A stretch of 64,000 nucleotides of DNA, taken from positions 1,054,001-1,118,000 of the forward strand of contig NW_017264195.1 in NCBI RefSeq assembly GCF_001619985.1. Reading direction: 5' to 3'. Source of the DNA: Xylona heveae TC161 (Eukaryota; Ascomycota; Xylonomycetes; Xylonales; Xylonaceae). Below, piece after piece: positions 23,811-36,700 of the stretch (position 1 is its first letter; the number at the start of each line of letters is the position of its first letter). Made by a program: the position numbers and the translations under genes. The notes beneath the pieces were generated by a model that saw nothing but the letters and a program-made list of their open reading frames with translations, was not told where the DNA came from and ran no database searches.

Positions 23811-26800
23811 TGTAAATCAAAGTACTGTAAAATACGAGATGATGCGAAGTCGTTATAAATATACGGAAAAGGCAATTGCAGTACGCAAGAACCGGCGTAT
23901 AAATGACGAGAAGGTCGTTTGGAAAAAAATTGAGCAAACCTAGTACACCCCAGAGAAATGAAACTCGGTTAGCGGACTTGGACCATTCACACGAACGATA
24001 CGCAGGACGTATGAAGATGATCGAGGGGACGAAAAGCTGGAATTAATGGAGAGCCAATTGCGATTTTTCGTTCCAAGGGAGAACCTTACGAATCCGAATC
24101 GCACAAGGAGAAGTACGAGCTATTCGTAGAAGAGAGGTCCGTCAAGCGTAATCGTAAAATGTGACGCCAAAAGGATGAATGTGACGGAGGCCACCGAGTC
24201 GTGAAGCACTTGAGAATACCCCAGATAACACCACGTAAGAGAGAAATTACAAAATGTTTTCCGTGAATATCGTGAAGGAGAGACGCTCCGCACGTTAGAT
24301 GGAGGTTTATCGAAAGGACTGAAGCGGAAGGAACGAGATCACGGGAAGATCTGCATCCCACGAGATGGTCAGCGACGTGAACGTCGATCATCTATACTTG
24401 TGGAACAAGCGACACGTGGATTTCGGACCCCCCTGCCAGGAGAGTGGGCTTTGCCCTGCCATGTCATGGAGATCGGCTTGGAAGGCCAGGAGAAAGCAAA
24501 GGGAGCTTGAGAAGCTCTTGACCGAGTGCAATTCCATCCTTTTACCACCCCAGCATCTTCCATGACCCGGAGACAAGAAGCTCCATCGGGGGGTGTATGC
24601 GAGACCTTTGCCGATTTTTATCGTCGACGCCGCTTGTAGTCCATCCATCCATCGGTATTAGACACGGAACGCGTTCATCTCAGGTGCGTCGCTTCGCCGG
24701 TGCAGAATGAATGCTCGTCATGAGAGGTAGCCGAAAATGTTGCAAATTCGTATTCGTCGATGGCGCAATGATAAAGCTCTCCAGCCAGATGTCGACAAGG
24801 GAAATAGGGAAAAGGCAAATGCCAATTGATGAGGGGGAAGATGCATCATATAGAACATGAAAAATTAAAGAGATTTAAGAACGTACCAGATCAAAGGTAT
24901 ACGAGTGACAGTACTTTTTCAATGCGGAACGCACAGAGAAAAGGACTGCAACTGGCAGAGATGATGGAAATGAGACGCAGGAAATCAAGAAGAACACCCG
25001 CACGAGAGAGGAAAAGGAAAGGAAAAAGGGACACGAAGGAACACAACAGTATCCACAGAAAGGATGAATTTGACGAAAGATGACCGAACGTGTGGGAAAA
25101 GAAGAGAAGGAAGAGGAGGGGAGGGAAGGACTGGTGGAGTAAGAATGCTAAAAGTAGGAAAGTCAGCGAGACCAGGTTGGCGGACGAGGGGATCGATTGG
25201 GTTGTGGGTTGATGTGGGTTGTGTGGGTGGACAAAAAAGAACGTAGTGTGGGTGGGTGGTCAATGGTGTGCAGTGGAGAGTGGTGGCCCAACCTAGGTGT
25301 AGCTTTACAGTACTAAAGTAAAACGAGAGGACAGACCATCCGAGCCCTGAAAACCTAGGTAAGAACAGGTCCTGATAGAGAAGAATACAGCGTGCGTATA
25401 AAAAGGACAACTTTGCAAGTTATAAAAATCATCTATTCCATTAGGACACCGTAACCCATTTACTCACAAAGGGTCAAATTCTTCTGACCAGAAAGCGTCT
25501 TGGACCTACAAGTGCGACGTCTTTTCGCTTCCATATCCAATTTAGGATGTCGAAGCGAGGCCTCTGACGCCTGGCGAGGCAAATCTGACGAAGACTTGAC
25601 CAGGGCTAGGTAGCTTGAATGGGAACAAAAGGAGGCCACCGAGCACTTAGAGATCCCGACAGGCCAGATAGGACATGACGATCCCAAAAGGCCCCCGGGG
25701 TTAAAGTATTAGTTCAACACCGGCAGCCAGGGCGTGCCATTAACAGCCGGAACAAGGCAAGCCAGCCACCTTAGCGCTTCATCGGGCGAGCACAAAGACC
25801 AGGTTCCCTCAAAGCTGAATGATGATCCGATGGAGAATGTAAGAGACCCCATTGGCAGAATTTATATTGGCAACTGTGGACAGTTTGTCGATAGCTCAAA
25901 ACCCAAATGGAAAGATAAAAGGCCACAAGAGATGAAAGAGATGAACAAACACAGCTAAACAGACTGGCCAAGAAGAGACGGGTGCTTGTCCCTTGGGGGC
26001 CGTGAAATCTGGCCGGAGAAGTGCCCGTTGACAGATGAACAAAGTAGCGTTACCTGGAATACCGATCAAATGCAATTCTTGCACTCAAATTTTTCTGTGT
26101 GTACTTCAATCACAAGTATCGATACCTGATTGCTCGTGAACGCAAGTAGGGCACCAAAACGAGTTGCCCAGTAAGGCTCTGATGCGCCGCAGCGATCATC
26201 CATACTTGGTACTCTAGTTGTGTCCCATGCTAGGGCCAAAGCGTTCTTCAGTGTCCATAGTGAGGAAAGTCAGAACGAGAGGCTGACAGCCATCAGAAAT
26301 CCTAGCAAGGCACGCTGCTGCAAGGAACAAGGACGATGAAACTTGCCATGTTGATTGCCGGCTGCCGAGAGCCGAGAATTCTCAAATGAATTACTTTGTA
26401 ATACGAGTACAGAAGTATCAATCCTCTCTTTGAAATGGAGGAAATGGTCAAGCTACTTGTCCGAAATTGACTGGGGGAGCTGTGTGACGTGTTGTACATC
26501 TGTAGAAGGGTACCTGTACAGTCGCTCATTTGCAAAACATCGTGTACCTCAGTGTAGCGGTACTTGTGATCAGGTGGATTTTTCAGCGTGTCTGTAAACA
26601 ATTTCAATAAGTGACCCGAATCAGTGTCCCTTGCATGCTGGGACATGGTTGAGCTTTCCGAAATTCTCAGCTCTGTACTTGTGCTTGCCAACTAAACGAT
26701 AAATGCAGGCATAATCTGAAACACAAGGTTGTCAAAACTTCAAGGGCGCTCTGTCAGAAATCGGTCCACTCCTCGACAAAGGACTATGGAAGAGCATCTG

Positions 26801-28049
26801 CTTGGAGATAGGTAGCTCCTTCTCTCTGACCTAAGGTAACGGGTACTTATCCTTAGCACACAAATTCCATTCTGGAAGAGGTACTTGCGTGACCGGAGTA
26901 GCTTTCTTTCCTAAAGTTTCGTCCCTTTCCGCAGTGGAGCTGCCCATCACGTGGCACTCCACCTCAAGGAGTACCAAGTACTATACAATTGCGTGCGCTA
27001 CGTCGCACCTTCCGAACTCGATCTCAAGTAGTGGCTACCTGAGCGTGAACACGACAAGTTTGGATCCTGGCACACATTCTTTGATTGGTCAGAGGTTCTG
27101 GCCTGTAAACGACTTTGGTCGGTGCTTCTTGAAATCCGGAGACGAGCTGTTAGGTTTTGCAAAGGAAGTGGGACTGAAGGAAAAAATTGACTCAACAAGT
27201 GGGTACAGTGAAATACGTAAAGGTAGTGAGCTAACTTGACAGTTGACTGGGTCGGCGACTGGCTCGACTGTTTGATTTAGTTGCAGGTTTCGATTTCTTT
27301 CCAGAAGAAACAAGCGCTTTTGATGAGAGTAATGGAGCTGTCACGCTAGTTCGCGATTGATTCGGAGCATCTTGGTTGGCGCGAGAATTGGAGCAAGGTC
27401 CGCCGAGCGCTGCAGCGGCATCAACCATTTCAAGAGTTGCGAAGACGTCAAAGCATAGAAACTGGCCACGCATTACCCAAAAAGTTCAGGCGAAAGAGAA
27501 GAATATTGCAATAAGCGCAAAGGCTTGACTAGAAGGTGACATCTGAGCCTTATTTTCTATCATCAAGAGGGAAGGCAGGATAGGTACAGAAGTGAGCTAT
27601 AAGTAGTACACCATCTCAAATAAATACAGGAGAAAGGAAGCAGGAGTATTACAAAGATGTATCGTATAAGATAATCAAGAATATCTTTAGGAAAAAAAAA
27701 TAGCAGGGGGTATGTGTCCAGGGTTCGATGAACAGAGTGCAATAAGGTCTGAAAATCATGAGAATGAGCGCGAAGAGCTCGTGATAATAGTAAAATACGT
27801 CGTAAAGTATGTCTTTCAAATACAATATAACACGTGAAAGGGAGTCTGCTGGCTTGAGAGGGGCTTCACAGTACCTTTCCGCAGAAAAAGACACGAGCCC
27901 CTCTAATAAGCGCCATCTGTACAAGCGTTCATAATAAGCGGTATCATAGTCGTAAGCATCAGTAAAGAAACCTGAAAAATTTCGCGGTCGAGTAGTGAAG
28001 AAGTAAATATAGAGATTGAGGTTTGTTGAGAGAAATTTTGTCCCTGTAA
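23811..28049. other. Longest gene-poor stretch (4.2 kb)
   Basis: No supported gene on either strand. Open frames up to 141 codons exist but lack family motifs and conserved-looking composition. The left part may be a long promoter and 5' leader of the Csx1-type gene. The right end (27.5-28.05 kb) is AT-rich and likely the 3' UTR of the Boi-type gene. Repeated GGTACTT/AAGTACC words occur between 26.1 and 27.0 kb. Confidence 0.5.
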
Positions 28050-31000
28050 TCATGGGGTTTGACCTTCGGCACTGGAACGCGATTTGCCATCTGCAACCTC
28101 AGCAGCAGATGGTGGTTTTGTGTCAACAGGTTCATGGGTGACTGAGCTCAAGCTGGCAGCTGTGGAGCCATTGACCGTGGCTTGATTCTCATCCTTCTTG
28201 ATCTCATCTGCTTTGGGCGAGTCCAGTTGGAGACCATGGATTTTGAGCCCTTCTTCGGCTGACGCCGCCGCCGCCGTATGTTCTTGTTCGCTAGCCTTCT
28301 CCTCAGCGGGCATCAGAGCTGGAGGGCGCTGTCGCATGGCCTGTGCTTTGGCGAGGCTGATTGTCTTTTGTTGATAAGTTGATGTTATGTCAACAGAGTC
28401 ATCACGCTCAATGGTGGCTTTCATCAAGGCTGCCATCCACAGCCGGCCCTGTTTCACATTGTCCACGGCAAAATAGTGAACGGTTGGCTTTGTAAAGGTG
28501 ACGGCTCGCGTGAGGCCGGTACGAGGAGGAACGAGCTTGAAGATAAACAGGCCTTCGTTGGCCGATTTAACCGTTTGCAGGTCAGGGTCATTTGCGACCT
28601 CCTCAGAAGCATTCGTCGGGAGTTGCGCCTTTTGCGGAGACATGGATGTGACACTAGCGCCGGTGAGGGTTGCGTGCAGCCCATGAAGTCGGTCATTGTC
28701 GGCGGGGAGCACCCGATGAAATGAGATATCAATCAACCCCTTCTCTTCCTGGTCATCTTCCGAGTAGTAATACGACAAGCGTCGGCCACGAAGTACAAAC
28801 AGACGCGGTTTCCAGGTAGCCATGAGGTTAGAAGACTTCTTCTTCATCCACCCACTGTAATCGCAACCGACCATCTGTTCACGGGGCGTCTTCTTCTCTA
28901 ATCCGCGCATGTACGCGCTAGTCTCCTTCTTGGATTTGCGTCGTCGAGCACCTGCAGAGGATGTAGGGGTCCCGCCTCCGGAGCCGGTGCTGTTGTTCCG
29001 GGTTGCATCTGCACTTTCCATCTCCAAGCTCTTCGAGCCGCCAGAAGGAGTACCAGAGTCCCTACGAGAGGGAGATCGCAGAGGGGATTCGTTGAGCGAA
29101 TTGGCCGAACCGGGGGGCGAACTGAAAAAGGACTTCTCTCCACCAGTGACTGCATCAGATATTGCCCGAAATCCAAATGCGCGCAGCTTGCTTGACGCCG
29201 AAGTTTTCAGTTGAGGTAAAGGCGAACCCCTGCCACTAGATGATACATCACTTTCGGTCTTCGAAGTTGAGGTGACGACAGTTGAATTCATGTTGGGGTC
29301 GTAGTCAAGCTTGGTCACAGTTGGTGGGAGGAACGCCTTGGATGTAGACTGCGTATTGCCAGCTTCGCCAGCGCTCGCGGCACGTCTCTCTTTGGGCATA
29401 CCGTAGTACATCTTGGATGCAGGAGATACTACTGGGCCAAGCGTGTCTCGACCAGAATCGGTGCTTCCAAAGCGAGTGTAACGGGCGACTCCAGCGCTAC
29501 TCCGTCGTCGATGTTCATCTGTGTAACTAGATTTTCGAGAATGTCCATTGACGTCTCGTTTCTTGAGAACATTTCGAGCCCTACGGTCCTCCGCCTCGCC
29601 ACCAGAGAAATATCCACGATCAAGGTCTGGGACATTTGCAGAATAAACAGAATCGCGTCCAAGAGATGCTGACAGCGTGTTGCGGTCGGTGCTGGTGGTG
29701 TGTCCGTGAGTTGCCGCGGTGGCCGTAGCCGGCCGTCCACTATTGACTACGGCTGAAAGAGACATTTCGCCCATGGTCCAATTCCTGTCAAAAGACGGTG
29801 CTTTTCGATGGAGCGGGACGATCGGCTGGCTGGCCGCATGTCCGAGGCCAGGGTTAGCGGGGACAGGTGCCGGCAGCGGAGGATGTACGCTGCTGTTCGG
29901 ATAGTCGAGAGAAGATTGCCGGCGAGAGTTGTTGAATTCACGAATGGAAGCGGCCGAGGGCCGGCGAGAGCCTTGTTGCGAGAGGCCGGCAGGAACGAAT
30001 TTAGTAGGCGAGATAGCCGCCGATGGTGTTGTTGACTGTAACGGAAGGGGCGCGTCCTTGGATCCTGCCGAACGGCTGTATCTGACCTCTGCGCTTTCCA
30101 TCAAGCTCGGGATTCGCGGAAGCACCGGTGCGCCGCTGCCATGTTTGTCCTTTCCTATGCTGCTTGATCGACCATCGCGGCTTGGTCCTCTTGAATCACG
30201 CCTGGCAGGCTTCGAACCTTTGGCCTCCAGCTGCAACTGTTTAATCTTGTTCCACGTCCGCAGTCTCCGGCCGACTGGACCCAAGTCAAATTCCTTGATG
30301 AATATCGCAGCCTGGTCCATGGAGAGGAGGACTTCTCCCGAAATCTCTTGTTCCTGGAAGACTTGACAATGGGCAGGCTCGACGCCCATTTCCTCGAGGT
30401 AGGTTGCAACCTGAGCTGGTGTCCAGAGGGATACCTCTTCTTCAGTATGCAGGTTTTCTTCTTCCTCGTCGGTTTCATGACCGGCGATGTAAGAAAGGCG
30501 ATGATCGATGCGAGCGCCATAGTCGTTCTCCGAGTCGGCTGCTCTCCTCCGTAGAGCTGCGTTCACGCCTTGCCGAGGCGTACTGAGATCGGTAATATGC
30601 TCATCAATGACGCTGAGGGTCTCATTCATGACTGGGCTCTCTTGTCCATGGAGGTGCTGATTCTGCATGGTCGCGCCGATGCTTCTCTGCGCCGCCGAGC
30701 CGATCGGAGTGGGCGATGAATGTATGACGGGGTTTGCCAAGGCCACAGGTGGTTGTGTGGATTGCGAAGGATTAAGTGGTGCCGGGGCGGCAGCAGCGCT
30801 CGAGCTGAAGTGATCAGTCGATCCGGCATTGTATGAGGATTGCGGCGTGAGGCTCGGCGTGGCAGATGTTGTGGAACCCTCTTGGTCAATGGATGGAGTG
30901 CCTAGAGAGGTTGTCGCGTCCTTGATCTGAGTCGATGTCGAAGGGGTTGGTGTCAAACCAGTGCGAAATGCGGACAGGCCTTTGGGGGCTGTGGTTGTGT

Positions 31001-31394
31001 AGACTGAGCAACGATGATGAGCGAGGAGATACATTTGCGACAGACGCCGGGATATCCTTACCCTCTGGAAAAAGGCCAGTCATGCCAGTCAGCATGTGCC
31101 TGCCTAAATACCAGCCATCACCGAAATCATCATCTCGTTCAATCAGCTCCAGGCGGTCGCCTTTAGAGAGGGTCAGCTCATCAGAGCTGCGTGCTTCAAA
31201 ATCATCTAATTGGTGAGGAGTGTACTTGTTAGCAGTAGCGCTTTTTCAAGCCGTTTCTCAGCCCAGTTCTAGAGCCAAGTAGAATACTTTTCTCCAGTCA
31301 CAGCCATATAATTGGGCTCGCACTTACGGATAACAAGAAGAATTTCGCCAGGATACGCCTTCTTTGGCGATTCTGTCCCATACCGGAGCGCCAT
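28050..31394 (-). CDS. Boi1/Boi2-type SH3-SAM-PH polarised-growth protein
   Basis: Scaffold of polarised growth and exocytosis that links Cdc42 signalling, formin and membrane phosphoinositides in the Boi family. The start MALRYGTESPKKAYPGE at 31394 leads into the SH3 domain (HDFEARSSDELTLSKGD, ELIERDDDFGDGWYLGRHM, TGLFPEVYT), spread over three exons. The SAM domain reads LWTPAQVATYLEEMGVEP, GEVLLSMDQAAIFIKEFDLG and RRLRTWNKIKQL. The PH domain near the C-terminal third reads GWMKKKSSNLMATWKPRLFV and LSYYYSEDDQEEKGLIDI. Long Ser-rich linkers contain many basic phosphosite-like motifs. A further in-frame ATG at 31478 would add 28 residues, but homologs as I recall them begin at MALR. TGA is at 28050-28052. 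Order and content of domains make the call secure. Confidence 0.9.
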
Positions 31395-33747
31395 TGCAGT
31401 GTCGTCACCGAAATTACCGACTTGACAGCCAAGGAAACATGCGGTATGATTCAAATTGCATCGACCACTATCTGCCACGATGAATGCGAGGCATCACCCC
31501 GCAGCGCTTTGTGGCACTATTCTTCTCCACAGCGCGCCACCAGCTGTTCAGGCTCGTTGCGGCTGTTCACGAATAAGCCCGCCAAGCGCTTGCGCAAAGT
31601 TGTTCTGTGTGAGTTGAAGGTTTTGGTGCAAGCTTATGGAAGCCTCCCTCAACAAGTTGACGCTGAAGTGGGCGATGAGCGATATGAGGATGATAGTGTC
31701 TCGGACCAAAACGGCGGGACCGGGGGGGTTTGAAGCGACGCAGCCGCCACACGTGGAGTTGAATGAATGAACGGAACAATCGAGGCTCCGGGGGTGTAGC
31801 CGAGGGCCAAAGCGTCTAGAAGGAAATAACCAGATGAATGGGAGATTGGCCGGGCAAGAGGTGCAAAATGAAGAGAAGATGAGGAGTATTGTTCAAAAAG
31901 GATCTTGTGGGCCAAGAAGAAATAAAGGTGAGTCCGTGTCAAAGAGAAAAGGCGGAGAGTGAGCGAGTGGGAGTTGGAGGGTGTGTTACTGGTGTGTGTG
32001 AGTGGGTGTGGTCAGTACATCAATCCAAGTCGGAAAAGGAGGCCGATTTCAGCGACGGAGCGGTAAGGTTAATTCTTTCAGAGTCGGTTGCACTCTCTGG
32101 GCTCTGAGGTTTTGTCGCTCTTCACCGTCGGTTGGATGAAGCTTTCTTCAATGATTTTGCCCAGTCGAAAACAAGTAAAATTGCCGCCACCCGCTGCGTC
32201 TGGGGTGGCCTCCTGGAACCTCCCAATCTGGTGGCTCCAGCAGTGGTAAATACCTACCTAGTACGGAGTACCGCCGTTGAACTTTGGGGGCTGTAACTCG
32301 CCCCAATAAAATGATGGCGTATTCCGACCAAGATTGATTCAGGAGCAGACAGGTTCAAAGTTTGATGATACAGACAAGAGAGACGCACAAGGCTAATTGG
32401 TCAGGTATGATGATGTAGTGGAATAACTTCAGTTGACTTGTCTAATCTTTTGACACTTGTCTGGGGCTCGACAGCACTAATATCATGAGAGACTAAACTA
32501 CGGGTGCTCGAGCCACGACCGTTTTTGAGCGGCCCAAACCCCGGGTGCGTGTCAAAGGAATGGCAGGAGATCCCTGATATGCTGCCGGCCGCAAATAATT
32601 ATAGCCGTGGTTGAGTGAACTACTGTTTCTTTTCTGCGATGCATCCATCCAATTATTCTTGCATGGTTGATCGATTCCGGCGGTTGAGTCTGAGACTGGC
32701 AACACCACTTTATTGGTCGCAGGAGTACTCTTATACTTTAGAAACGCGACAGAAGTACTGGGCTTGACAACCCAAATGAGAGGAACTGGGCAGTCCACGT
32801 AGAAAAGGTACATGAAAAAGTTTTGATAATCAAGTAGTTTACGCGTCTTCATCTCGAGGGTCGGATCCGCACCTGCCCTGTCCACCTGGCCCTCCCTGCA
32901 TCCGCGTGCAGAGCGAAGATTCAGCCACACGAAACGATAAAAAACGCACCGAAGAGTCCACGAGACACTTTCTAGATGGACTCTGCTGCTACAGAGCAAA
33001 ACCTTGTTGGATAGAAGCGAGCAACTACATTATTGTCGTATTATATAGGTGTTTTACTTGAAAATATGATTTTTGCTTTATTTCTCCCTCTTTCTCTTAT
33101 TCTGAAGAGGATCACCAAATGACGACAAAAGAGGAAAGAGCAACGTGGCCTGGGATCCTTCCTGTTTGGGAACAGTTCCCGCTTCCGGCCCCGACAACGC
33201 TAATTAAGCGAAAAAGCCAATCGAGAGGATCCTGGTAACCCTGGTCGCGTGCAGAGCTGACTCTCTGTCCTTTATTTTCCTTCACAGTGACTTTTTATAA
33301 ACTTTATTATTACCAGATGGCACTAATGTTTCCCAAGTACCTTTTCAGTACATATGATATTATCTCCAAGTCATTCACGCTACATTTGCACAACACGACA
33401 CCAAATAGAGTCAGTAAACATAACAATAGAAATGGATTCACGATTCCTCACATTCATCACAATGCCAGATGCCTCTCTTTACCTTTCAATCACGATCCTC
33501 CAGCTCTCGTGTTCTCCTCCACGCTTGTCTTCTACCAACAGTGCTCCAACCAGTTCTTTGCATCTCTCGTCTGTACATGCACCTGCTTGATTTTGAATAT
33601 TTCTCAAGCACGAAATCGAACAGGGTATTTATTGCAAGCCTGGTCAAGTGAAGATACATGTATCTGCAAGTGTCTATGTCAGTGAAAGAACAAAACAATG
33701 CAATCATAGCATCTACTGACTAATCTCCACAGAATAAACATAGGTTG
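31395..33747. promoter_or_regulatory. Divergent intergenic region Boi-type / SP-RING gene
   Basis: 2.35 kb holding both promoters. A minus-strand open frame of 168 codons (32493-32999) has no recognisable motif and is not called. The sequence just before 33748 has a TCTCCACAG acceptor-like end, so the SP-RING gene may have a 5' UTR intron. Confidence 0.5.
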
Positions 33748-36700
33748 ATGATGACCAAATGGAAGTTGGCAGAGGCAAAAGAGCCATCCAAATCTGCCCA
33801 GTCGCAGGAGGAGACCACGATGAGCTCCTCTGATGATCTAGCAAGGGGACTAAAAGCATCGATGAACGGCCATGGTCAAGTCACGTCAAGCCCAAGTCGC
33901 TTGACCAGCGCTCCGCCCCGTCCGAGTCCTAAAAGCAAGCATATCTCGGCCCCGAGGGATTGCAAGCCAGCCAGCGTGCCGAATTCATATTTGAACTCAA
34001 CAGAGACCCAGCTTCTCTCATCTCCTCAATACGGAGGGGCTCTGATAAAGAACGAATTCGACAAATCACCTGTATCGGCAACTGTTACACCAAGGACTCG
34101 GACAAATACAGGCTTTCAAAATGCAGTCTTTCAATCAAATGTATCTCAACACATCCCGTCTTTGCATGTAGCCAAGAATGAGAATTATCCAGAAAGAAAC
34201 CCTTCTCACGGGAGCGCAGCTACGTCATCCACTCCTCATTTTTCTGGCTCGGCGGTGCAGCTTGGCCAAAATGCAAGCGCACCACGCGTACCTCAGAATA
34301 ACGCAGTGAAGCAAACACCTTCTTTCCTTACCTCACGAGCCAACCTTGACAACAATACAGCGCACCAGACGGATGTAAGCGAGACGAATCAGCTGAGGTC
34401 GAATGTGCCAGGCGTTGGATCTGCACATTCTGCTTGGTCGCCTCGAATACCTGCAGGATACGGGAATCCGCTGAGTATTCTGCAACTGGATCTTCTAAAC
34501 TTGAGCGTTCGCCAGGATCAGCCCAAGCCAAGCCCTACCATCGAAGATGTCAGATTCATGCTCTTGCAAGATGCGTGCCAAGCTGGAGACTGGTTCTTTA
34601 TCCATTTTCATCGGCTCTGTATTAAGAAACCACAACTTGGGCAAAGGAGAAGTCGGCTAGTGGACGCGTTTGGGCGCGAGTTTGACAACCCTTTTGAGAT
34701 GTTGGACAGTTTGCTACTTCCTGTGAAGAATCTCGAGTACATAATACAATTTGCAACTTTTCCCAACAGCATTCGCTTGCAAATGTCGCCTGCCGATTGG
34801 TACTTGTTTAGAAGCGCATTGCCAGAGATCAAGGAATTTTTGCTTGGTCTCCCAACGAAGCTTCCTGCGCTGCGTTATAAGTGCATTAATCGGCACATAC
34901 CCCCGACGCCGCAGGAGATAGCAAATGACCTCGGTCTGTCATCAATCATACTCCAGCGGGTAATATTTTTGGATGTTGTCAATTACATCTTCCTTGAGCC
35001 GCCCCTCGAAACGCTTTATTATCTTGGCGATCTCTTCCGGAGCCAGCAGCGAGAAGTTCTGCCTCTTTTGGTGCTAGCCTCACGCCGTGGCGGACCTGCA
35101 CCGCACTTCTGCGAGTACATGCAAAACCAAGAGAAGGTTCTTAAGGAGGCGTTTGAAAGGGAGTATGCAAAACATAGGCAGGCAGTTCCATTTCCACAGG
35201 CAGTACGGATGAATGGTTGGCAGTCTATCACCAGGCCAGAAGAGCTGCTGACGGCCACCGACCGTCATTACTGGCTAATGATTGGAGGACCAGGATTACC
35301 AGCCGCGAGAGAGGAACTTAAACGACATATGCAAAGGCTGAGAGAATTTCCACACGCTTTCGCCACAGATTCTCGAGTTGCATTTCTCCGGGGAGTCTCG
35401 GCTCCCACGTACCAGGGGGACGCCTCTGCAGGTCTGCACGCGCCGCAGCCAGGAGGACACTGGGGCATGTCCGCGCCGGGTCGCCACAATGTTCCTTCAG
35501 ATTCTAGTGGAGCCGGGTTTCACTCTCAACAGGTCCCTCCCCAGCCAAATGAGGCTCGTGCCCCGATCGCACCGAGAAGTGTATTAGATCAGCTCATCGG
35601 TCCATCTTTGAATCCACTCAGCCTCGAAACCAACGAGACCGTCAACAGAAGATACCCTAGAGGGTCCATGTTGCAGGAGATTTCCCCACCGAATCCGGTA
35701 CTCCGCTGCGTCAACTATACCACTGGCGATAACGGGACACAGCCACGTTATTATCAGTATGTAAAAGCGTGGGCCTTGCTGCCAAAGACACTGGAAATGA
35801 CGGGTAAATATCGATGTGTCTTTGGGATTGACCCTGCCACGCACGGAAGAATCGCAAAGATTGCTCATACAACTGGGGATCCACCCTTTATGAGGCTCGT
35901 CGGACCAGGCTCTATAACGTACCGTCTTCGGTGCTGCGATATGGAAAATATTGTAGGCGGTCCCGTCATTGAAAATCAAAGCCAGTATGCCAAATTTTAT
36001 CGCTCATACCTTGAGGCAAAAACACGCTTTCCTCCACTCCATTTTATGTTCATGGGGGTCCACCCGGTCTTCGTATTTCAAGCTCGACAAGCGACTGCTT
36101 GCGGACAGCACTTTCCCATTGACCTGACAGATCTTGTACGGCCCGGAATGGTGAATACGCTGGTCGTTCATACGATCCGGGCTAATGATCAACGGCGAGA
36201 TACTAAATTCCTTTTGACAATTGAGATTCTTGAAGTCAGCGAGCACGACTCCATTGTGAAGGAGCTGGTCAAGAACTATGTCAAGCCTGCAGAAGCAACG
36301 ATCGCTGAGATTAAACAATGTCTGAGCCAGCGTATCCAACCGGATCCCGACCACAGAAGCAACAATGCTGCCGCGACGCATGACAATCACCTCCACAACA
36401 ACAACAATAGCGGTGAGATTCCACTTTCAGACGATAACATCGTCATTGACCTAAGGGACCCTTTTAGCGGACGAATGTTCAACATCCCTGCACGCAGCAG
36501 ACACTGTTATCATCGCGAATGCTTTGACCTCGAAACGTACCTTTCAGCCCGTCCCAGGCGAGCTCCAGACAGCCCCTCTGATCCAGACGAATGGCAATGT
36601 CCCATTTGCAAAAATACCGCCACTCCAATTCAGCTCATTGTCGACGGCTTCCTAGTCAATGTCCGCAAACAGTTGGAAGAAGAAGACTTGCTTGATACAA

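Noticed and set aside
24985-25410. 141-codon minus-strand frame
   Set aside because: Pro/Ser/Phe-rich reading of a purine-rich tract on the opposite strand; no family features.
27649-28053. 134-codon minus-strand frame rich in Tyr, Phe and Leu
   Set aside because: Lies in the AT-rich 3' flank of the Boi-type gene; composition reflects AT-rich DNA.
32493-32999. Minus-strand open frame of 168 codons between the Boi-type and SP-RING genes
   Set aside because: No recognisable motif, mixed composition and position in a divergent promoter region; probably chance.
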